From: JAICLL01 sp035252155
Lineage (GTDB): Bacteria; Planctomycetota; Planctomycetia; Pirellulales; JAICIG01
Reading direction: 5' to 3'
Assembly: GCA_035252155.1 (NCBI GenBank)
Contig: DATFDL010000796.1
Location: forward strand, 1 to 20,130
DNA length: 20,130 nt
Positions within the stretch are counted from its first letter, which is position 1; each line of letters opens with the position of its first letter. Below the pieces are notes generated by a model. It was given only the letters and a program-made list of their open reading frames with translations. It was not told the DNA's origin and made no database searches. A program made the position numbers and the translations under genes. Shown one piece after another: positions 14,317 to 20,130 of this stretch.

Positions 14317-15570
14317 GTGAATTTCATCGAACACGAAGACCCCGACGTCTGGTCGGCCATCTCCCAAGAAATCCGCCGTCAGGAAGACGGTCTCGAGATG
14401 ATCGCCAGCGAAAACTATGTCAGCCCCGCCGTGATGCAGGCGGTCGGCAGCGTCCTGACCAATAAATACGCCGAAGGCTACCCCGGCCGCCGCTACTACG
14501 GCGGCTGTGAATTTGTCGATCAGGTCGAAGAGCTCGCTCGCCAGCGGGCCAAGCAGCTCTTCGGCGCTGAGCACGTCAACGTCCAGCCGCACTCCGGCAG
14601 CCAGGCCAACCAGGCGGTATATCTCACCGCGCTCGAGCCGGGCGACACCGTGCTGGGTCTCGACCTGGCCCACGGCGGCCACCTGACGCACGGCATGAAG
14701 CTCAACCTGTCGGGCAAGCTCTACCACTTTATCAGCTACGGCGTCACGCGCGACGCGCACCGCATCGACTTCGACCAGGTGGCGGCGCTCGCCCGTGAGC
14801 ACAAGCCCAAGCTGATTGTGGCCGGGGCCAGCGCCTACCCGCGCGAGATGCCACACGACCGCTTCGCCGAGATCGCGCAAAGCTGCGGCGCCAAGCTGTT
14901 TGTCGATATGGCGCACTACGCCGGCTTGGTGGCGGCCGGGCTGCACCACAACCCCGTGCCGGTGGCCGATTTTGTAACGACGACGACCCATAAAACGCTC
15001 CGCGGCCCGCGGGCCGGCCTGACCATGTGCCGCGAGCAATACGCCAAAAACATCGACCGCAGTGTTTTTCCCGGCTTGCAGGGCGGCCCGCTGATGCATG
15101 TGGTGGCTGGCAAGGCCGTCTGCTTCGCCGAGGCGCTGCGGCCCGACTTCAAACGCTACGCCCGGCAGATCATCGACAACGCTCGGGCCTTGGCCGAGCG
15201 CTTGCTTTCCGGCGGCGTGCGATTGGTAAGCGGCGGAACCGACAATCATTTGATGTTGGCCGACGTAACGACGTTGGGTCTGACGGGCAAACAAGCCGAA
15301 GAGGCACTAGGCCGCTGCGGCATCACCGTGAACAAAAACATGATTCCTTACGACCCGCGCAAGCCGCTCGATCCTTCGGGCGTTCGCATCGGCACACCGG
15401 CCCTCACCACGCGCGGCATGGGCACCGACGAAATGTCTCGCATCGGCGACTGGATTCTGGCGGTCTTCCATTCGCCCGACGACGCCGCGGTCAGCCAGCG
15501 CATCCGCGGCGAGGTGAGCGCACTCTGCGAGTCATTTCCCGTTCCCGCCGCGGCATTGTGCCCGGCATAA
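14317..15570 (+). CDS. glyA: Serine hydroxymethyltransferase
   Basis: A 417-residue PLP enzyme that converts serine and tetrahydrofolate to glycine and 5,10-methylene-tetrahydrofolate in the cytoplasm. Family motifs are all present: IASENYVSPAVMQAVGSVLTNKYAEGYPGRRYYGG near the N-terminus (residues about 29-63), the PLP-lysine region TTTTHKTLRGPRAG with K226, and the C-terminal SGVRIGTPALTTRGMG. The length is normal. The start is GTG at 14317, which places MNFIEHEDPDVW at the usual N-terminus. No Shine-Dalgarno sequence is visible, because a CTGAACC heptamer array occupies that position. The gene is divergent from lgt and is followed by a long repeat-rich gap, so it appears monocistronic. Confidence 0.96.
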   Translation: MNFIEHEDPDVWSAISQEIRRQEDGLEMIASENYVSPAVMQAVGSVLTNKYAEGYPGRRYYGGCEFVDQVEELARQRAKQLFGAEHVNVQPHSGSQANQAVYLTALEPGDTVLGLDLAHGGHLTHGMKLNLSGKLYHFISYGVTRDAHRIDFDQVAALAREHKPKLIVAGASAYPREMPHDRFAEIAQSCGAKLFVDMAHYAGLVAAGLHHNPVPVADFVTTTTHKTLRGPRAGLTMCREQYAKNIDRSVFPGLQGGPLMHVVAGKAVCFAEALRPDFKRYARQIIDNARALAERLLSGGVRLVSGGTDNHLMLADVTTLGLTGKQAEEALGRCGITVNKNMIPYDPRKPLDPSGVRIGTPALTTRGMGTDEMSRIGDWILAVFHSPDDAAVSQRIRGEVSALCESFPVPAAALCPA

Positions 15571-16454
15571 AACGGGTGCGGCATTCAACTTCTGATCGGT
15601 TTTGACGTTCGAGACCGGTAGATTTTGCGTTACGACGTCTGTAGGGGACGGACTCCGTGCCGTTCCGTGAACTGTGATTTGGCCCCGCGCCGCCCCTTTG
15701 CGGAATGGCACGGAGTCCGTTCCCTTATCAGTTTTGACGTTCAAAACCAGCATGTGGACCAGCCGCCCTCGGCTGGTTCGGCGGCGCCGACTTCGTCGGC
15801 GATGCACAGCCGAGGGCGGCTGTGCCACATGCCTGTTTCCGCAATTACCGATTTTGATTATCAAAACCGATCAGAGGCAAGCCGTTTGCTTGCGGAGAAC
15901 GACCCGGTACCTCTTCCTTTGCGTGACGCAACCGCAATGCAATCAAAAACTTAGGCCGCCACCTCGAAACATCAATCTCGGCTTATGCAAGCGCCTCTCT
16001 CCTTCCAGCGTTGAATCATTCTGACGGAGGCGAGCCCGCGCTGCCGCGCGTGGCCGGCGCTCGCACAAAGCAGCGGCGGCTGCCCATCTACCTGTGTTGT
16101 ATCCGAGGGCTGGCTTGGGCGTGTTTCCACGGGGACGGTTCGCCGCCGCGTCCACGTGCCGCTTCGCAGCCCTCTCCCTGTTTTGTACCAGGCGAGTGGC
16201 TTTATCGGTTTTCAGCGGGATTTAGCCAGCTTTTCCGCCGCTGCCGGGCAGATTGCCCACTACGGGAGTTTGCGGCACCGATGTCGCCGACTTGTGCGCG
16301 GCCGCGAGTGTTGGAAAATCGCCCCGCTATTATTTGATACGCTGCCCGTGGCCAAACAGTTCCAACTTCACCGCGGCGACGCCCAAGCGAGCAAAAAACG
16401 CCGCGCTACTTGCTTCTACGCGGCTCGAGGCCGGTTGGTTCGCGGGCTCGGGCC
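15571..16454. other. 884-bp gene-poor gap after glyA
   Basis: The first third (15592-15874) is a nested hairpin-repeat array described separately. In 15875-16454 several short open frames exist on the plus strand, but none has a recognisable domain, a ribosome site or conserved-looking composition. I see no tRNA, CRISPR or known RNA structure. Confidence 0.65.
15592..15874. repeat. Nested hairpin array bounded by 14-bp inverted repeats
   Basis: The ends CTGATCGGTTTTGA and TCAAAACCGATCAG are exact inverted repeats. Inside are two REPIN-like double hairpins: family B arms at 15641-15666 and 15702-15726, and family C at 15751-15831. In family C one arm has the stem ACCAGCCG/CGGCTGGT and the other CACAGCCG/CGGCTGTG, each on a GTGG foot. 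A spacer motif of the form TTTTGA-NNN-TC(A/G)A(A/G)ACC occurs before, between and after the two hairpins, at about 15600, 15732 and 15852. Confidence 0.7.
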
Positions 16455-16769
16455 CTATTGATTAAGAACGAAAACGAAAATGCAAAACAACGCGATGCAG
16501 GCCAAGATGGAAAGGCATATCGCGCATCCCAGTGGATAGCCTTTGCCATCGAAGAGATGGCCGATGCCGAATCCGAATGTTGCGACTGCGAGCACCAGCA
16601 TAGTGACCATTAACGGAACACCACCAACTCCCCTCTGAACGACGAGATACGTCCCCAGACTTGCGATGAGCATGGACAGGCTAAAGAAGGTCTTAAAATC
16701 GAAGAGTTTCACCCAAATTGGGCGGCGCGCACTATCATCGCCATTGAGTTGAGGCAGCTCGTCATCCAT
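16455..16769 (-). CDS. Small three-helix membrane protein, function unknown
   Basis: A predicted 104-residue protein with a short acidic N-terminus (MDDELPQLNGDD) and three hydrophobic helices at about 27-44, 51-73 and 82-102. Glycines and a GIGHLFDGKGYPLG loop lie between helices 2 and 3. I do not recognise the family. The frame is open up to a TTG at 16847, but the ATG at 16769 is preferred because it follows a GGGG run, gives a sensible N-terminus and leaves room for a promoter between this gene and the divergent LRR gene. Coding status rests on the clean alternation of hydrophobic segments. Confidence 0.6.
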   Translation of the reverse strand: MDDELPQLNGDDSARRPIWVKLFDFKTFFSLSMLIASLGTYLVVQRGVGGVPLMVTMLVLAVATFGFGIGHLFDGKGYPLGCAICLSILACIALFCIFVFVLNQ

Positions 16770-16846
16770 CCCCAAATGATACCACCCCGTACGCGAAGGA
16801 AAGCAGTTGCTGCCCTCGGCTTTCAGAAACTGGCTACAATGATGCA

Positions 16847-17404
16847 ATGACCCGACGGTTCCAGTTCAGCTTGCGGGCGTTGCTGGCGTTGATGACGGCG
16901 GTGGCGTTGGCACTGACCTGGGTTTTCCAGCCCATCTTCCAATTGCGTCGGCAGCGACAAATCGCTGACGCCTTTTCGAAGCGAGGCGTGTGGATCCTAT
17001 ACGACTACGACCCGCGGCTGAGCAAAGGTCATCCGCCCGGCCCGGCCTGGGCGCGCTCACTCTATGGTGACGACCTGTTTATCAACCCGGTTGCCGTTAC
17101 CTGGCATGGCGAACCTCCCAGCGACGACGACCTGCGGCTGCTCGCGCAATTGACGCATTTGCGGCGTCTGTCGCTCGCGGGCCTTGCGGTGGACGATCCG
17201 TATCTGCACAAGTTGAGCCAGCTCGAATCGCTGGAAGAGCTCGACCTGCATGCCACCGCCATTACCGATCGGGGGCTTGAACAGCTTCCGATCTTCCCCA
17301 ACATGAAACGGATTTACTTGGCAAAAACAGATACCACCGAGGACGGAATCACCAAACTTCGCCGTCGGCTCGGCCACCTGCCGACGCTGTCGATCTCGTG
17401 GTAG
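16847..17404 (+). CDS. Short leucine-rich-repeat protein with N-terminal membrane helix
   Basis: A 185-residue protein. The N-terminus, FQFSLRALLALMTAVALALTWVF, is a hydrophobic helix (about 8-28) of a type common in planctomycete proteins beginning with an RFSLR-like stretch. Residues about 95-180 contain three to four leucine-rich repeats (LAQLTHLRRLSLAGLAV, LSQLESLEELDLHATAI, LPIFPNMKRIYLAKTDT), which suggests protein binding. It may be anchored in the membrane with the LRR outside. TACAAT at 16835-16840 is a possible -10 box only six bases before the ATG, which would give a nearly leaderless transcript. The TAG stop codon lies at the start of a family I repeat. Function is unknown. Confidence 0.75.
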   Translation: MTRRFQFSLRALLALMTAVALALTWVFQPIFQLRRQRQIADAFSKRGVWILYDYDPRLSKGHPPGPAWARSLYGDDLFINPVAVTWHGEPPSDDDLRLLAQLTHLRRLSLAGLAVDDPYLHKLSQLESLEELDLHATAITDRGLEQLPIFPNMKRIYLAKTDTTEDGITKLRRRLGHLPTLSISW

Positions 17405-17437
17405 CCGGGGCATCGCCAAGGCTCTGCCCCAGCCACC
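17401..17437 (+). repeat. Family I repeat, short copy, overlapping the LRR gene stop
   Basis: GTAGCCGGGGCATCGCC followed closely by GGCTCTGCCCCAGCCACCG. Both blocks occur in 3427-3497, separated there by a longer insert. The GTAG foot supplies the TAG stop of the LRR gene. Confidence 0.7.
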
Positions 17438-17443
17438 GGGGCC

Positions 17444-17482
17444 AATCGAAAATCGAAAATCCAAAATCGAAAATCCAAAATC
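17444..17482 (+). repeat. Heptanucleotide array (ATCSAAA), about five units
   Basis: Consecutive 7-base units ATCGAAA, ATCGAAA, ATCCAAA, ATCGAAA, ATCCAAA plus a partial unit. It is related to the AATCCAA array inside the anti-sigma gene. It ends exactly where the stop codon of the minus-strand isomerase gene begins. Confidence 0.85.
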
Positions 17483-18364
17483 TCACCACGCGTCGGCGGC
17501 GGCGACGGCCTTGGCGGCGGCCAGCTCGGTAGTTTTCGGCCGACATTCCAGCCCGACGTAGCCGCGATAGCCCAGGTCGTGCGCCTGCCGTAGCACGCGG
17601 TTGTAGTGCACCTCGCCCGTGCCCGGCTCATTGCGGCCCGGATGATCGGCCAGTTGCAAATAGCCGACCTGGTCAAAACCTTCCTTGAGATGGCCGCAGA
17701 GATCGCCCTCGCTGATCTGCATGTGGTAGAGGTCCCAATTGATTTTCACATGCTTCGAGTTCACTTCGCGGCAGATGTGCACGGCCGCCGGGCTGCCGTA
17801 GAGACAATGCCCTTTGTGATCGACGCGAATGTTCATCGGCTCGAGGATCAGCATCACGTCGTATTGCTCGGCGATCGGCGCCACACGTTTCAGAGCCGCG
17901 ATGATGTTCTCGTGCATTTGCGGCTGCGTAATGCCGGGCTGATCGTTGCCGCCCACCACACACATCTTTTTGCAGTTCAGTTTTTTCGCCACTTGGCAGC
18001 TCGCCTCAATTTCTTTTTCGACAGCGGCGTGGTTCTTGGGATCGTTCATGCCCGGCTCGAACGGCCAAGCGGTGAACTGGGCGATATCGAGATTCAGCTC
18101 CTTGGTGAGCGACGCAATGGCATCGAGGTCTCGGCCGCGCCAGGGCCAGAACTCGATGGCCGGAAATCCGAACCGCGCAGCCGCGCGAATGCGATCGAGA
18201 AAGTCGAGCTTGGTCCACCACATCTCGATGTTGACGGCGAACCTGGTGTGCGGCGTGCGGCCCAGCGTGCTGGCCTCTTCGTCAACGGCGCCCGCGATCG
18301 CCGGCAAGGCGGCCAACGAAGCGGCGGTCGATTTGAGTAGAGTGCGGCGATCAATAGGGAGCAT
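17483..18364 (-). CDS. Tat-exported TIM-barrel protein of the sugar phosphate isomerase/epimerase (hydroxypyruvate isomerase-like) family
   Basis: A 293-residue protein of the xylose-isomerase-like TIM-barrel family. A twin-arginine signal is visible at the N-terminus (DRRTLLKSTAASLAALPAIAGA, 5-26), so the mature enzyme is probably periplasmic. Metal and catalytic residues expected for hydroxypyruvate isomerase-like members can be placed at E175 (LILEPMN), D211 (INWDLYHMQ), H241 (LADHPGRNEPGTGE) and E273 (GLECRP). GRNEPGTGEV is a strong family marker. The reaction is probably isomerisation or epimerisation of a keto acid or sugar; the substrate is unknown, and export argues against a role in central metabolism. 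GAGGAA lies eight bases before the ATG. The gene is divergent from rpn. Confidence 0.88.
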   Translation of the reverse strand: MLPIDRRTLLKSTAASLAALPAIAGAVDEEASTLGRTPHTRFAVNIEMWWTKLDFLDRIRAAARFGFPAIEFWPWRGRDLDAIASLTKELNLDIAQFTAWPFEPGMNDPKNHAAVEKEIEASCQVAKKLNCKKMCVVGGNDQPGITQPQMHENIIAALKRVAPIAEQYDVMLILEPMNIRVDHKGHCLYGSPAAVHICREVNSKHVKINWDLYHMQISEGDLCGHLKEGFDQVGYLQLADHPGRNEPGTGEVHYNRVLRQAHDLGYRGYVGLECRPKTTELAAAKAVAAADAW

Positions 18365-18490
18365 GGGGTGGTTCCTCGGCGGCGATGTTTTAAGGAGATT
18401 CTAAACCGCCGCTTCTTGAAAAGCCATCATGGGTACCGATGATCCTTCGCTCCGTGGCGGCGTTCGTTGGCGGCGGTTATCATTTCCGCA

Positions 18491-19435
18491 ATGAGGCCGC
18501 AAGCTGACCCAAAGGTCGATTTCGCTTTCAAGCACGTGTTCGGGCGCGAGCAGAATATAGGTCTGCTGATGAGCCTACTCGATGCAATCTTACAGCCGTC
18601 AGGCGGGCAAGGTATCGCGAGCCTGGAGATCATGAATCCCTTCAATGATAAGGACACACTCGACGACAAACTCTCAATTCTCGACATCAAGGCGCGCGAT
18701 CAAGTGGGCCGGCAATTCAACATCGAAATGCAGATGCTGGCCTACGGCGCCTTCCGCCAGCGGGCGCTCTATTATTGGGCTCGGCTGCACCAAGGGCAGC
18801 TTCGCAAGGGTGAGGACTTCCGCGTCCTGCGGCCAACAATTGCCGTCTGCTTCGTCGATACCCCGCTTTTCCCTGCATTGGACGACTACCATCTCATCTT
18901 CGAGTTGCGTGAACGGCGACACCAGGCGCTCTTTACCGATCAGATGGCGGTGCATATCCTGGAATTACCGAAGTTCACAAAGACGGTTGAGCAGTTGGCG
19001 ACACCTTTGGACCGCTGGCTGTACTTCCTGCGGCATGCGCGTGACTTGGACGCCGATGCCTTGCCCAGTCCGCTAGACCTTCCGGAACTCCGCTTCGCAT
19101 TAGGAGACCTCATCATGATTTCACAAAGCAAACGTGACCATGAGCGGTACGAATCGCGACAAAAAATGCAGCGTGACGTCTACACTGCCCTGGCCGAGGC
19201 CGAAGAGATTGGGGAGGCTCGAGGCCTCGAAAAGGGGATTCTGAAGGGTATCGAACAGGGTCGAGAGGAGGGCCAAGCCGAGGGACGGCGGGCACTCATC
19301 GAATCCTTCCAGAAACTTTTGCGTCGCGAGGCGATATCTCGCGAGCAATTACAACGGCTTTCGTTGCCAGAACTCGAAGAACTGGCAGCTCGTCTGCAAA
19401 CCGAGTTGAACGCCAGACTGGCCGGCGATGCGTGA
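18491..19435 (+). CDS. rpn: Rpn/PD-(D/E)XK-family nuclease (recombination-promoting nuclease / putative transposase)
   Basis: A 314-residue protein of the Rpn/YhgA-like family (PD-(D/E)XK nuclease family transposase). The N-terminal motif DPKVDFAFKHVFG (5-17) and the nuclease core D65 (SILDIKARD) with E79-x-Q81 (FNIEMQM) are intact, so the enzyme is probably an active DNA endonuclease. The C-terminal part (about 215-310) is highly charged and helical, with an EARGLEKGILKGIEQGREEG segment typical of the family. The frame is open to a TTG at 18467, but the ATG at 18491 places the family motif near the N-terminus. Its own ribosome site is weak, while an internal start at 19115 has a strong one. 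In Escherichia coli, Rpn proteins act in recombination and phage defence. tadA starts 18 bases after the stop. Confidence 0.88.
   Translation: MRPQADPKVDFAFKHVFGREQNIGLLMSLLDAILQPSGGQGIASLEIMNPFNDKDTLDDKLSILDIKARDQVGRQFNIEMQMLAYGAFRQRALYYWARLHQGQLRKGEDFRVLRPTIAVCFVDTPLFPALDDYHLIFELRERRHQALFTDQMAVHILELPKFTKTVEQLATPLDRWLYFLRHARDLDADALPSPLDLPELRFALGDLIMISQSKRDHERYESRQKMQRDVYTALAEAEEIGEARGLEKGILKGIEQGREEGQAEGRRALIESFQKLLRREAISREQLQRLSLPELEELAARLQTELNARLAGDA
19115..19435 (+). CDS. Candidate intragenic RpnS-like small protein (in-frame C-terminal product of rpn)
   Basis: An in-frame ATG inside rpn is preceded by AGGAG at 19102-19106, eight bases upstream, a much better ribosome site than that of full-length rpn. 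It would give a 106-residue protein identical to the C-terminal helical region of Rpn, without the nuclease core. In E. coli, rpn genes are known to encode such a short form (RpnS), which binds and blocks the long toxic form (RpnL). The start is seen in the sequence; expression and antitoxin function are inferred. Confidence 0.5.
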   Translation: MISQSKRDHERYESRQKMQRDVYTALAEAEEIGEARGLEKGILKGIEQGREEGQAEGRRALIESFQKLLRREAISREQLQRLSLPELEELAARLQTELNARLAGDA

Positions 19436-19453
19436 GCTTGCCGATTCGTCGAT

Positions 19454-19927
19454 GTGAACTTTCGCCAAATGCACGAACACTTCATGCGACTGGCCCTGCG
19501 AGAGGCCCAGCAGGCGCTGGCGGAGGACGAAGTGCCGATCGGCGCGGTTATCGTGCATGAAGAGCGTGTGATTGCCGCCGCCCACAATCAACGCGAGCAA
19601 CTGCGCGACCCCACGGCTCACGCCGAAATGATCGCCATCACGCAGGCGGCGGGCGCGTTGGAAAGCTGGCGGCTCGATCAGTGCCTTTTATACGTGACGC
19701 TGGAGCCATGCCCGATGTGCGCCGGGGCGATCATTCAGGCCCGCATTCCCTGGGTAATCTACGGCGCGGCCGATCCGAAGGCGGGCGCCGTCCACACGCT
19801 GTATCAGCTTTTGGCCGATCCGCGCTTGAACCACCGCTGCCAAACCGTCAGCGGCGTGCTGGCCGACCCGTGCGGCGCGCTGCTCACGCAGTTCTTTCAG
19901 CAGAAGCGATCCCTCGGTAAGAAATAA
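19454..19927 (+). CDS. tadA: tRNA-specific adenosine-34 deaminase
   Basis: A 157-residue zinc deaminase that converts the wobble adenosine of tRNA-Arg(ACG) to inosine. The zinc and catalytic residues are H56 and E58 (TAHAEM) and C86/C89 (EPCPMC), with N45 conserved in HNQRE. The C-terminal helical part, GALLTQFFQQKR, is also typical. Length is normal for bacterial TadA. The start could be GTG at 19454 or ATG at 19469 (MHEHFMRLAL); the latter fits the family N-terminus equally well. It lies 18 bases after rpn on the same strand and may be co-transcribed with it, although its role is housekeeping. Confidence 0.95.
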   Translation: MNFRQMHEHFMRLALREAQQALAEDEVPIGAVIVHEERVIAAAHNQREQLRDPTAHAEMIAITQAAGALESWRLDQCLLYVTLEPCPMCAGAIIQARIPWVIYGAADPKAGAVHTLYQLLADPRLNHRCQTVSGVLADPCGALLTQFFQQKRSLGKK

Positions 19928-20013
19928 TCGATTCGCCAGTGCGTAGTTGACCACCAATTCGTGACACAAAGATGTCACGGGGTGCCACGCAATGCCGATC
20001 ACAGAAGGTGTCT

Positions 20014-20130
20014 TTATGCTGCCGTAAGTAGTTTGTCGCGTAGTGCTTTTTGTTTTTCGTTAAGGGTGCGAATTTTGGGCGGCCCCGGCGGCTTGTGTGG
20101 CTTCCGGCGCGGCCAGTCGCGGACTGCCTT
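20014..20130 (-). CDS. C-terminal fragment of an unknown basic protein (runs off the right edge)
   Basis: On the minus strand an open frame enters from the right edge and ends at TAA (20014-20016). The last 38 residues are rich in Lys, Arg and Pro (RRKPHKPPGPPKIRTLNE, then KQKALRDKLLTAA). The composition and position, convergent with tadA, suggest the end of a real gene, but the fragment is too short to assign. The 86 bp between it and tadA contain a weak GTGACA-CAAAGA-TGTCAC hairpin (19961-19978). Confidence 0.4.
   Translation of the reverse strand, partial: KAVRDWPRRKPHKPPGPPKIRTLNEKQKALRDKLLTAA

Noticed and set aside
14257..15294. A 345-codon open frame antisense to glyA
   Set aside because: The sense frame is an unmistakable serine hydroxymethyltransferase, and the antisense frame runs through its PLP-lysine region without any domain of its own.
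15592..15874. Integron attC array
   Set aside because: The motif GTTTTGA does not fit the attC core form GTTRRRY, there is no integrase, and no cassette genes lie between the hairpins.
16011..16465. Several 65-110-codon plus-strand frames in the gap after glyA
   Set aside because: They overlap one another, have no ribosome site or recognisable domain, and look like random high-GC open frames.
16770..16847. TTG-initiated extension of the small membrane protein
   Set aside because: It would overlap the divergent LRR start, leave no room for promoters and add an unconvincing N-terminus.

Overview
The window looks like a chromosomal segment of a planctomycete, most likely of the order Pirellulales. 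This is inferred from high GC, a short leucine-rich-repeat protein with an N-terminal FSLRALLALMTAVALALTW-type leader, an Lgt whose signature reads GRVGCFFNGCCFGG, a cyclic-nucleotide-binding/ferredoxin fusion, and spacers packed with dispersed hairpin repeats. No 16S or other taxonomic marker is present.

Layout. Positions 1-7856 are a plus-strand block. It holds the 3' end of a FAD/Fe-S 2-hydroxyacid oxidase-type protein, a GH15 glucoamylase/glucodextranase, a short-chain dehydrogenase, a LarA-type lactate racemase, and a fused cytochrome b561/molybdopterin oxidoreductase. Positions 12434-7946 are a minus-strand operon: ECF sigma factor, membrane anti-sigma factor (4-nt ATGA overlap), and a large double cNMP-binding/four-cluster ferredoxin protein that converges on the Mo-cytochrome gene. 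lgt (minus) follows at 12619-13968 and glyA (plus) at 14317-15570. An 884-bp gene-poor, repeat-rich gap comes next. After it are a divergent pair of small genes (a membrane protein, and an LRR protein), a Tat-exported TIM-barrel isomerase-like protein (minus), an Rpn/PD-(D/E)XK nuclease gene (plus), tadA (plus), and what looks like the 3' end of a minus-strand gene.

How the genes may work together. The hydroxyacid oxidase and LarA could together consume both lactate isomers, and GH15 would supply glucose. The Mo-cytochrome, the cNMP/ferredoxin protein and the ECF/anti-sigma pair read as one regulated redox module. lgt, glyA and tadA are housekeeping genes.

Most notable observations. (1) Nearly all spacers carry repeats built as a GTAG or GTGG foot plus a hairpin, with compensatory changes between copies, matching the REP/REPIN architecture mobilised by RAYT transposases. 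(2) A mirror-image pair of such modules flanks exactly the GH15-SDR genes. (3) Heptanucleotide arrays sit inside the anti-sigma coding sequence, where a one-unit change would cause a frameshift. (4) The rpn gene contains an in-frame internal ATG with a strong Shine-Dalgarno sequence, the arrangement known for intragenic RpnS antitoxins. (5) Twin 23-bp palindromes lie between lgt and glyA.
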